Source: CAWDMN01 sp963803155 (GTDB taxonomy: Bacteria; Acidobacteriota; Terriglobia; Versatilivoradales; Versatilivoraceae). Taken from it: a stretch of 64,000 bases of DNA. The stretch covers positions 1 to 64,000 of the forward strand of contig CAWDMN010000030.1 in assembly GCA_963803155.1 (NCBI GenBank), in the 5' to 3' direction. The position numbers were made by a program, and so were the translations under genes. Of the stretch, positions 37,201 to 43,791 are shown one piece after another (positions within the stretch are counted from its first letter, which is position 1; the number at the start of each line of letters is the position of its first letter). The notes below the pieces were generated by a model that saw nothing but the letters and a program-made list of their open reading frames with translations, ran no database searches and was not told the DNA's origin.

Positions 37201-37784
37201 ATCAAAGGACATTCCATTACTTTACATTGGCGTTTCCCCCGCTGATTCTCCTCTGCACTATGTCTTAATACCAGCACTCCAGGTTCGCCCCGCTCGTACC
37301 GGATTGAACGGATCGATGCCTTGCTGGGCTTGTTCGCCTCTCCTTCTTTCGATCCTTCTTCCGGCTCAGGCCAGGGCAACCAGAAGCGATCAAGCAAATA
37401 GCCATCCGTCTCCAATGCCCGATGTATGCTTTCGAGGTTTGCGTCAAATAGGGCAGGCAGAAAAGTGGGATCAGGCAAAGTCACGATGAGGAATTCTGGC
37501 TTCAGTTTATTGATTCTATCGAGATCATCATTCAGCGCCTTCTCTGAGTCGCAGGGCTCAGTGCGGACCATCCCTCGAATCGTCTTCAATACTTCCCCAA
37601 GTTGTTGATCTTTGCATTGACCGGCGGCCTTCTTGGGAGTAACGGGTTTTGCTTGCTGCGCTTTCTTTACCTGCCCAGGTGGGCCAGTTTCTGAGATGGT
37701 GGTTTGGTTTCCAGTGGGACGAGCGATTACGCCAAGGGCGAGGAGAATAAGAAGGAATATGGGTCCTCTGTTTTGATCAAACAT
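34275..37784 (-). CDS. large membrane protein with periplasmic-binding-like N-terminal half
   Basis: 1169 residues, unrecognised family. A signal anchor (about 8-24) is followed by a Pro/Lys-rich linker and an extracytoplasmic region of about 600 residues. Parts of this region resemble type I periplasmic-binding or receptor-ligand folds (IPLKYVAILTEAGTAYGQAL; VVGINATDVLDAAFVAKLIQ; TRLFTMDTDILWQHTSP). The C-terminal half holds about ten membrane helices starting near residue 615 (FWILSLLLTANLVWSLWSLF), with a cytosolic coiled stretch near residues 1000-1080. GGAGG precedes the ATG. It could be a receptor or transporter-like sensor, but no function should be assigned. It appears to stand alone or with the downstream secreted protein. 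Confidence 0.75.
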   Translation of the reverse strand: MFDQNRGPIFLLILLALGVIARPTGNQTTISETGPPGQVKKAQQAKPVTPKKAAGQCKDQQLGEVLKTIRGMVRTEPCDSEKALNDDLDRINKLKPEFLIVTLPDPTFLPALFDANLESIHRALETDGYLLDRFWLPWPEPEEGSKEGEANKPSKASIRSIRYERGEPGVLVLRHSAEENQRGKRQCKVMECPLIVFVVGETAKTGLQKLAFMNALDCINKLMNNSLGKNNEMIRILGPTFSGSISSLIVAIQAAQFKWSGVRFRIVTGTATREKNKSDIKNSLPTVCFRAVVENDAVTAEVFWTYLREKNIPLKYVAILTEAGTAYGQALSDHKTKMDREKMLSLPFPSEIAKLRGIYRDIPAVWGSELGKTTQLPESSGVEVKLKEMPAATDGVPSFSTEQTPLKQELTIGNIARTIRREHIQVVGINATDVLDAAFVAKLIQRDCSDTRLFTMDTDILWQHTSPKLSFYGMLTVSTYPLTYFNQIWQMPPGGELFHFPQQSAQGSFNACMSLLHPEIEQDTSAEECPPAGATPCKALSQTGAGPTWLIEYSHPTDVTRAQPPVWLSVVGRDGFWPVRILERPQEKKSSLLCTKLEGGRGDLLLPPPSRLFWILSLLLTANLVWSLWSLFYIYILKVGKKKELLVSYCLPEKPGFCGNNFLFMSGIVRLGFYFPLAFTVFAYSSFMFARSNAMAAAVGAVTVLALPALYGYALFRAAVKSDSPGNESQNPGRSRNVIWTNCLVGLSGFILLGWLLVSVRGWWNSMVPNKDLDADKLFFILRNLYPANGVAPLIPMLILSLAVMAWANTQLKRLRLAEIRSPGFPNLRGDDPLLSDITGLCEQTNQEINNACAGWQMAIAGSATLMIWLLLGQGELFQGLEDVWFDNVIYAAFLGVCFLVILTLIRFTWLWILLRGLLSRIEWHPLMDAFSRLGEDIPELAWKTLWWRGGKKQMNALLGQSVRHLRLIELNRCAAIRKGLEVFLKNESQRIREDKGILSEINGELNRQAIEFAKELESCWRGLNKGKNSLNDKETGLRENFVALRFAAYFRYVTVQIWNHLSYLIVGTVCLMVAVSAYPFEPHRSLVLAASTVFAVSAAVFLTMFAQMDRNATLSKIGYTTPGKLSGNFVRWAIVYGTVPLLMAVAGVFPELGRSLFSWVGPLLNALH

Positions 37785-38337
37785 TTCCGCCTCCCTTTAT
37801 CCCGAATCCCGAAGCTGGAACGCTGAGCCGGCCCCCGTGAGGCCGCTGAAAGGATCGTGTTCCACATGAACTTTTTTTCTTTGCCTGGATCAAAAATAAA
37901 CAGGCCATTTATTTCCAATTCCCAGAATGAGAACCGCCGGCTTCGCTAATGGATCGGACTTAAGTAGAGTCCATTTATAAACTCACCTTTTCGTGGCACT
38001 GCAGCACATCCCCTTTCCGTCCGCAAGTCACAAGCTTTCGGATCGCGGAAAAGGGCAAGAAATCTATCGGCCAACTAGAAGCGGCCTCGCACTAATTGCT
38101 TTTCAAAGTGCAATGTCACGGGCGTGTTTCTTGGCCGCTTTAGCCCTTGATTAACATGAAAATTTTTCAGATGGTTCAATTCTAGGACTCGATGGGAAAT
38201 TGGTCAAGTTGAAAAATCCTTTTCCCACTGCCAGCCGGTTATCTCCTTATCGGATGCCCGGCCTGGGCGTCCACGGCCCAGTGCTCTTTCTTTGAACATA
38301 TCTAGGATATTTCACTTGCGGACTGTCGCTATTCTCG
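37785..38337. other. intergenic region
   Basis: AT-rich divergent region. No gene, RNA or clear promoter pair was recognised. A TTG-started frame from 38292 in another phase overlaps the small membrane-protein frame that follows. Confidence 0.4.
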
Positions 38338-38607
38338 TTGCCGCTTTTGCTTGGATTTGTTTTTTTCGGAATTCATTTCGGACAAGACCTGGCTATTCTC
38401 GCGCATTACAACTTGTTCGTGAGTATCGTTGTGTGGGCGGCAACCCTGAGACTTTTCTTTTTCACACCTTCCAGAATTACGAACTGGTTTGTTCCATATT
38501 CGCGATATTTTTTCTTGATTCGCGGAACGATGGTCATTGTTTTTTTCATTGCCGGAGTATTGCACGTCAGAAACTGGATGGGTTCGATTCCGTCTGATGA
38601 AGAATGA
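38338..38607 (+). CDS. small membrane protein, uncertain start
   Basis: 89-residue reading frame with about three hydrophobic helices (PLLLGFVFFGIHF, FVSIVVWAATLRLFFF, FLIRGTMVIVFFIAGVLHV) and a short charged tail. The only start codon in the open frame is a TTG without a ribosome-binding site. An overlapping frame from 38292 (MNISRIFHLRTVAILVAAFA) would provide a better N-terminus if a base were removed in the T7 run near 38360, so a frameshift is possible. No family was recognised. Confidence 0.4.
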   Translation: MPLLLGFVFFGIHFGQDLAILAHYNLFVSIVVWAATLRLFFFTPSRITNWFVPYSRYFFLIRGTMVIVFFIAGVLHVRNWMGSIPSDEE

Positions 38608-38752
38608 CCTCGGCATTTGGGCGAGATGGGGTGGAATTTGCTGACGATTTCTCCAATTAATTAATGCGTTAAGTTGTCGCGCAAGCCTGGATTTCGTCGT
38701 ATGTTTTAATCAAGCATAAAGAGGTTTATTGAAGACAAAAACCAAAAATAAA

Positions 38753-38976
38753 ATGGATAGACTGCACCAGTTGCGCCGGTCGTGGGAAAATATGAATTCT
38801 CTCAAACTGGAGGAGCGCCCGCTGATTATTCATCCGCCTATCTCCCTTTGGTCTTCATTAACCTCGACGTTCAAGGCGCACCAGGGTTATCGGTCAAGAC
38901 TTGGAATGAATTGATGACCGTGATAAAGTCCAAGAGCGCCCAACTTAAGGAAAGCGCAAAAACACGGGGAAGATGA
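38753..38976 (+). CDS. small protein upstream of pgi, possibly frameshifted
   Basis: Two overlapping frames look coding in succession. From ATG 38753: MDRLHQLRRSWENMNSLKLEE. In the next phase up to 38976: APADYSSAYLPLVFINLDVQ ... SVKTWNELMTVIKSKSAQLKES. One missing base near 38815-38825 would join them into a protein of about 74 residues ending 13 bases before pgi. Alternatively, only the second frame is real, starting at GTG 38782. The family is unknown; the position suggests co-transcription with pgi. Confidence 0.35.
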
Positions 38977-38989
38977 AAGGAACTCCACT

Positions 38990-40633
38990 ATGAAGCAGCC
39001 TGAATTGCCACTGAAGAAGCGGCCGGCCTGGAAGGCTCTGGAAGCCCACTACAAGGAAGTCAAACAACTTTATCTGCGGGATCTCTTTGCCTGCGATCCA
39101 AAGCGCGGCCAGCGCATGACACTTGAAGCGGCGGGAATATTTCTGGATTATTCGAAGAATCGAATCACCGCGGAAACCCTCGGACTTCTCGTGAAGCTGG
39201 CTGAAGAGTCTGGCTTGAAAAGCCGGATTCAGGCCATGTTTCGGGGAGAGAAGATCAACCTCACGGAAAACCGGGCCGTCCTGCACGTGGCCTTGCGCGC
39301 GCCGCGGGGATCTTCCATTGTCGTTGATGGTGAAAATGTTGTTCCCCAGGTTCACCGTGTACTCGATGAGATGGCTGCTTTCTCGGATCAAATTCGCACC
39401 GGCGCTTGGAAAGGACATACCGGCTTGCGCATCCGCAATGTCGTCAATATCGGCATCGGCGGCTCCGATCTTGGGCCAGTCATGGCTTACGAAGCGCTAA
39501 AGCATTACAGCGACCGTTCGTTGACCTTTCGGTTTGTCTCCAACATCGATGGGACCGATTTTGCGGAAGCCGTCCGCGACCTGAATCCCGCTGAAACCCT
39601 CTTCGTTGTCTCCTCGAAAACCTTTACCACGCTCGAAACCATGACCAATGCCCACACGGCCCGTGCCTGGTCCGTCGCGGGTTTCGGAGGAGACGAAAAA
39701 TCCGTGGCCAGACATTTTGCCGCGGTTTCGACGAATGCCGCGGAAGTGGCCAAATTCGGAATCGATACCGTCAATATGTTTGGATTTTGGGACTGGGTAG
39801 GCGGCCGTTATTCCATGGATTCGGCGATCGGCCTTTCGACGATGCTCGCCATCGGCCCCGATAACTTCCGCGCCCTTTTGGACGGTTTCCACCAGATGGA
39901 TGAACACTTTCGCATCGCCCCCTTTGAGCGAAACCTGCCTGTGCTGATGGGGCTCCTTACCCTCTGGTACAACAACTTTTTCGGCGCCCAATCCGTGGCA
40001 GTCCTTCCCTACGATCAGTATCTGCGGCGATTCCCCGCCTATTTGCAGCAATTGACAATGGAAAGCAACGGCAAATCGGTGGGGCTCGATGGCAAGATAG
40101 TCAATTATGAGACCGGGCCCATCTATTGGGGGGAACCGGGGACCAACGGCCAGCACTCCTTTTATCAGCTGATCCACCAGGGAACCAAACTCATTCCCTG
40201 CGATTTCATTGCTTTTACCCAGACCCTCAACCGGCTGGGGCGGCACCACGATCTGCTCATGGCCAACGTCTTCGCCCAGACGGAAGCCTTGGCATTCGGG
40301 AAGACTGTCGAGCAAGTCAAGGCCGCTGGCACAGCGGACTGGCTGGTCCCGCATCGTGTGTTCGAGGGAAACCGCCCGACCAACACGATTCTGGTGGATC
40401 GGCTGACTCCAGAGTCGCTCGGAAAACTTGTGGCACTTTACGAGCATTCGGTCTTCACGCAAGGGATCATCTGGAACATCGACTCCTTCGATCAATGGGG
40501 CGTGGAGCTCGGCAAACAGTTGGCCCAGCAAATCATTCCGGAACTTGAAAGCGAGGCCAAGCCCCGTCTTGGCTACGACAGTTCAACGAACAACTTAATC
40601 CGCCGCTATCGCAACCAGAAGGGAGCGGCATGA
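38990..40633 (+). CDS. pgi: glucose-6-phosphate isomerase
   Basis: 547-residue cytosolic enzyme interconverting glucose-6-phosphate and fructose-6-phosphate in glycolysis and gluconeogenesis. Signatures are IGIGGSDLGPVM, SSKTFTTLETMTNA, FWDWVGGRYSMDSAIGLS and TMESNGKSV; length is as in the E. coli-type enzyme. GGAAC lies before the ATG. A short, possibly frameshifted gene immediately upstream may be co-transcribed. It is the only obvious central-metabolism gene in the window. Confidence 0.96.
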   Translation: MKQPELPLKKRPAWKALEAHYKEVKQLYLRDLFACDPKRGQRMTLEAAGIFLDYSKNRITAETLGLLVKLAEESGLKSRIQAMFRGEKINLTENRAVLHVALRAPRGSSIVVDGENVVPQVHRVLDEMAAFSDQIRTGAWKGHTGLRIRNVVNIGIGGSDLGPVMAYEALKHYSDRSLTFRFVSNIDGTDFAEAVRDLNPAETLFVVSSKTFTTLETMTNAHTARAWSVAGFGGDEKSVARHFAAVSTNAAEVAKFGIDTVNMFGFWDWVGGRYSMDSAIGLSTMLAIGPDNFRALLDGFHQMDEHFRIAPFERNLPVLMGLLTLWYNNFFGAQSVAVLPYDQYLRRFPAYLQQLTMESNGKSVGLDGKIVNYETGPIYWGEPGTNGQHSFYQLIHQGTKLIPCDFIAFTQTLNRLGRHHDLLMANVFAQTEALAFGKTVEQVKAAGTADWLVPHRVFEGNRPTNTILVDRLTPESLGKLVALYEHSVFTQGIIWNIDSFDQWGVELGKQLAQQIIPELESEAKPRLGYDSSTNNLIRRYRNQKGAA

Positions 40634-40759
40634 GAACCGCCGGTGTCGACGGCCTATTTTGAAGCATTCATGCTTACCGCATTAGGGCAGAGCGGATAGA
40701 AGGGTCATGCGAGTCAGAAAAACCGCAGACGTGGCGCACCTTTTCCTTTCTTTTTTTTT

Positions 40760-41018
40760 GTAACCCTTCAGGGGGGAGGAACTGAACCCGAAGGATTCAC
40801 AGCCAGTACCGGGGGTAAGGCCGTCAGCCCGCCACCCCCGGATATAGGCAATAATAGAAATGATCCCGGCAGTGGTCACAGCTTGTAAAGGGGCTGCGAT
40901 CCTTTCAGTGTCGGAATGGTTGGCTCTTTTGACCGGTAGTTGAGAGTGTGATCACCTTCGCACACTCAACCATATGCTAATCGCTGTGAACCCTTCGGGT
41001 TCCCCCCTGAACGGTTAC
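40760..41018. mobile_element. MITE-like element with 36-44 bp terminal inverted repeats
   Basis: 259 bp. The left end GTAACCCTTCAGGGGGGA...GGATTCACAGC (40760-40803) and the right end GCTGTGAACCC...CTGAACGGTTAC (40983-41018) are inverted copies. Internal hairpins: CCGGGGGT/ACCCCCGG (40809-40841) and GTTGAGAGTGTG with CACACTCAAC (40939-40970). It has no coding capacity. GTAA termini are reminiscent of IS66-family ends, so it may be mobilised by such an element; no target duplication was obvious. It cuts off an IS110 transposase frame at its right edge. Confidence 0.7.
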
Positions 41019-41119
41019 ATCTCTTCCCCTTTTTCATCAATCGTACAAAAATGACTGTACATGTCCCCCGCGTCGATCCCGACTGTTCGCGGCATTTCCC
41101 CTTTACAATAATCCTTCAT
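41015..41119 (-). pseudogene. IS110-family transposase remnant (N-terminus only)
   Basis: 34 residues: MKDYCKGEMPRTVGIDAGDM followed by YSHFCTIDEKGEEM. VGIDAGDMYSH is the start of the RuvC-like domain of IS110 transposases, with its first catalytic Asp. GGAGA precedes the ATG. The stop TAA is supplied by the terminal repeat of the MITE-like element; the rest of the transposase was not found on the far side, so sequence was lost as well as interrupted. Confidence 0.6.
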
Positions 41120-41508
41120 GACGAATCTCCTTTTTCGGATTCCTGGCCCCTTTTGGAACAGCCGTCCTATATGACTTCTTGAGTTTTGCCTTCTCATATC
41201 AGCTGCAGTTCGCCTTGAAACAAGGCGTTCCCCCCAAGTAGGCCCATCAATCGTGGTGCCTAAAATCAGCCAGTCCGTGCTGCAATTTGAACAAATGACA
41301 TCCCTGCTCGCAAATTTTCTCCACTCACCGCTATCAAACCCTCTGCCCTTTCCAGCCTCAGCCTTTTTCTTTCTAATTGGCAAACATTAACTTAGCGGAC
41401 ATGTCCGATATAAAGGTAGAATCCATTTTGAATTGGAAGTCTCAATTGGCACGGTATTTGCTTTAAATGGAAGCGTATCGGATTTTTTCGCAGCCTGAGG
41501 GGGCTTTC
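41120..41508. other. intergenic region upstream of YXWGXW gene
   Basis: No gene was recognised. The minus-strand frame that continues upstream of the IS110 fragment reads as low-similarity sequence and is not supported. The promoter of the YXWGXW gene is expected here. Confidence 0.4.
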
Positions 41509-42501
41509 ATGACTCTGAGAAACCATTTCATAAGGAATTTTTATTTTCTAGGCGGATGTCTGCTTATTGCCTCGATTTTGTCCTTGTCGGGAACGGCATG
41601 GGGCGGCGTCAGCGTCTCCATCATTATTGCACCTCCGCCGCTGCCGGTTTATGAGCAGCCGCCCTGTCCGGATGAAGGCTACATTTGGACGCCGGGTTAC
41701 TGGGCCTACGGCCATCACGGCTATTATTGGGTGCCGGGGACCTGGGTGCTGGCGCCGGAACCTGGTCTGCTTTGGACGCCAGGGTATTGGGGCTGGAACA
41801 ACGGGACCTATCTCTGGCATGCGGGCTATTGGGGACCGCATGTGGGATTCTATGGAGGAGTCAATTACGGTTTCGGCTACTTTGGGATAGGTTTCGTCGG
41901 AGGCCGCTGGCATGGCCGCGACTTCCATTACAACACCGGGGTCACGCGCGTAAATGTAACTCATGTACATAACACGTACATCGAGAAGACCGTTATCAAC
42001 AACACGACGGCGGTCAACGGCCACGGCGCGAGCTTTAACGGTCCCGGCGGTGTCGCCTGGCGGCCGTCGGAACGAGAGAGAATCGCCGACCGGGATCGGC
42101 ATATGGCCCCTACAACCGTACAGGCCAGCCATGAACGCGGCGCAGGCATGGATCGGGCCAGTGTGGCTTCCGTAAACCGCGGCAGGCCCGCCACTCCTGC
42201 CATCGACCGACCGATAGCCGAAAACCGGGAGCAGCATGTTGCGCCTGCTACCGTCCAGTCAAATCGTGAACGCGCTGCCCGCCTGGAGCGGGAGAACCGG
42301 CCCATAACGCGCCGGGAGGACAGGCAGGGACACTCCCAACCTGAGCGTGTCAACACGCCGCCCACGCGCGGCTCCAATCGCGAGGCAACATCGTCCGTAC
42401 GTGCGGCTTCTCCACAACGCGAAGCTCAGCATGGCAAGTCAGAGTCACATGCAGATCATCGCAAGTCAGACCCCCATGCCCGGAACGATGATCGACGATA
42501 A
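41509..42501 (+). CDS. YXWGXW-repeat exported protein
   Basis: 330 residues, start at 41509 with GAGGGGG upstream and a signal peptide (FYFLGGCLLIASILSLSGTAWG). Three to four YXWGXW-like units follow: YIWTPGYWAYGHHGYYWVPG, LLWTPGYWGW and LWHAGYWGPHVGF. The C-terminal 150 residues are rich in Arg, His and Ser (RPATPAIDRPIAENREQHVA) and probably disordered. The family is widespread in Proteobacteria and Acidobacteria; the function is unknown, with envelope localisation likely. Confidence 0.82.
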   Translation: MTLRNHFIRNFYFLGGCLLIASILSLSGTAWGGVSVSIIIAPPPLPVYEQPPCPDEGYIWTPGYWAYGHHGYYWVPGTWVLAPEPGLLWTPGYWGWNNGTYLWHAGYWGPHVGFYGGVNYGFGYFGIGFVGGRWHGRDFHYNTGVTRVNVTHVHNTYIEKTVINNTTAVNGHGASFNGPGGVAWRPSERERIADRDRHMAPTTVQASHERGAGMDRASVASVNRGRPATPAIDRPIAENREQHVAPATVQSNRERAARLERENRPITRREDRQGHSQPERVNTPPTRGSNREATSSVRAASPQREAQHGKSESHADHRKSDPHARNDDRR

Positions 42502-42934
42502 GGCCATGCCGCAAAGGGCGTTCAACGGCGCACACAATCAAAACGAGCCTTCCATATTGGAAAGGCTCAGGGGTTTCCCGTCCACATGGCCCAATTATCC
42601 GGCCCCGATTGCGTTCGGATGAGTTCCCCGCGCCTTTAATCCCCTCTCTCTCCTTTGTCTGGTTCTCTCGAATCATCCGGGTTTTTGGCTTCTTTCATTT
42701 CATCGGAGAAATTCCGGATCAAGCCGACCTATCCTTCCAACCGCAAATCTCCCGCATGCATGTCCTCCAGAAGATTGTCGACCGCTTAAGTTCTCTTCAT
42801 ATCGGGACCCACAACCATACGGCCATTAATTTCATGGATGGCGTCAAGATAATCCTCTCATGCGAAGAGGCAGCGTTTACAGGATCTTTTTGATGAACCT
42901 GTACTCTAAACCACCTTTTACAGGGAGAAAGATC
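42502..42934. other. intergenic region
   Basis: Contains a hairpin GAGCCTTCC/GGAAAGGCTC (42545-42568, one bulge), which may end the YXWGXW transcript. A frame from 42609 to 42893 is open but lacks a ribosome-binding site and family resemblance, so it is not called. Confidence 0.4.
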
Positions 42935-42980
42935 TTGACATCCACATTCTCAATGGCCGATTATACTTTATTGTTAAACG
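42935..42980 (+). promoter_or_regulatory. promoter/operator of GntR regulator 1
   Basis: TTGACA (42935-42940) and TATACT (42962-42967; spacer 21, longer than usual), followed by TTATTGTTAAACG. The block 42960-42980 matches the block before GntR regulator 2 (55575-55595, other strand) at 17 of 21 positions, consistent with a shared operator overlapping the -10 region. Confidence 0.5.
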
Positions 42981-42998
42981 ATGACAGGGATATTTTCT

Positions 42999-43670
42999 AT
43001 GATCGAATTGCCCAGCTTGTCGGCCATTGAGCGGCCTTCCCTAAAAGATGCGGCGGTCCAGCAGATTCGAGTTGCGATCTCGCGAGGAGAGCTGAAACCT
43101 GGAGAACGCATTACCGAGCTCGGTTTGGCAAAAAGCCTGGGAGTGGGGCAAGCCACGATTCGCGAGGCGTTGATTGATCTGGAACATCAGGGATTCATCC
43201 AGCGCCGAGGGGTTCGCAAAACTTATGTAACTGCCTTGACCCGCCAGGATGTTCTTGAGATTTACCAGATCCGGCGGCAATTGGAGGAGCTGGCGCTGGA
43301 CCTTCTGGCGGAGGCCAAAGCCCGCCAGTTGCCGGCCTGCGAGCAGGCTTGCCAGCGGATGATGGCCGCTGCCGGGGCCAACGACTTGCTTCAATTCTGC
43401 GATGCCGATCTCCATTTTCACATCGGACTCTGGCAGGCGACCGGCAACCGTCTTCTCGCTGAGATCTTGGAAAAGGTGGCCAATCGCCTCTTCGCTTACG
43501 ACGTGAGTCAGCCGGAAAGTTTTAATCCGGCCAAGTTGAAAAGGATAGCCCGGGAGCATTCTGATTTATTGCGCCTCTTATCGGTGGGCGAGTACAAGGC
43601 GGTCCGGAAGCTGATGCAGAAATCAATGCAAGAAGCTCTGCAGGAAGACTCACTTATCCCGCAGGAATAA
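42999..43670 (+). CDS. GntR-family regulator 1 (FCD type)
   Basis: 223-residue repressor of the FadR/FCD class. The start at 42999 has AGGGA eight bases upstream; the in-frame ATG at 42981 would lie almost at the predicted transcription start. N-terminal winged helix (SLKDAAVQQIRVAISRGELK ... GVGQATIREALIDLEHQGF) and C-terminal FCD domain with putative metal-ligand residues (DADLHFHIGLWQATGN; EHSDLL). These proteins sense sugar acids or related metabolites. A close paralogue at 54848-55546 bounds the same gene cluster. Confidence 0.88.
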   Translation: MIELPSLSAIERPSLKDAAVQQIRVAISRGELKPGERITELGLAKSLGVGQATIREALIDLEHQGFIQRRGVRKTYVTALTRQDVLEIYQIRRQLEELALDLLAEAKARQLPACEQACQRMMAAAGANDLLQFCDADLHFHIGLWQATGNRLLAEILEKVANRLFAYDVSQPESFNPAKLKRIAREHSDLLRLLSVGEYKAVRKLMQKSMQEALQEDSLIPQE

Positions 43671-43731
43671 GCTTGTCTTAAAACTGAAGCGAAAATGTGG
43701 ACACGAGCTAGCCCCCGCTCCGGGGCCAGAG

Positions 43732-43756
43732 CCTCCGGCCACTAGCAGGCCGGAGG
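43732..43756. terminator. 9-bp hairpin between convergent genes
   Basis: CCTCCGGCC (43732-43740) pairs perfectly with GGCCGGAGG (43748-43756) around ACTAGCA. It lies between the ends of GntR 1 and the minus-strand glycosidase-like gene. No T tract, so factor-independent termination is uncertain. Confidence 0.45.
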
Positions 43757-43791
43757 GCTGCTCCACGGATAAATGAATTTTTAAATGAACC

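Noticed and set aside
40809..40970. Structured RNA or riboswitch before the IS110 remnant
   Set aside because: The hairpins are better explained as internal parts of an element bounded by long inverted repeats; no downstream gene in sense orientation fits a riboswitch.
41120..41383. Minus-strand reading frame extending upstream of the IS110 fragment
   Set aside because: The amino-acid sequence shows no family resemblance, while the ribosome-binding site and homology begin at 41119.
42609..42893. 94-codon plus-strand frame before GntR 1
   Set aside because: No ribosome-binding site, no recognisable domain, and it overlaps the probable regulatory region.
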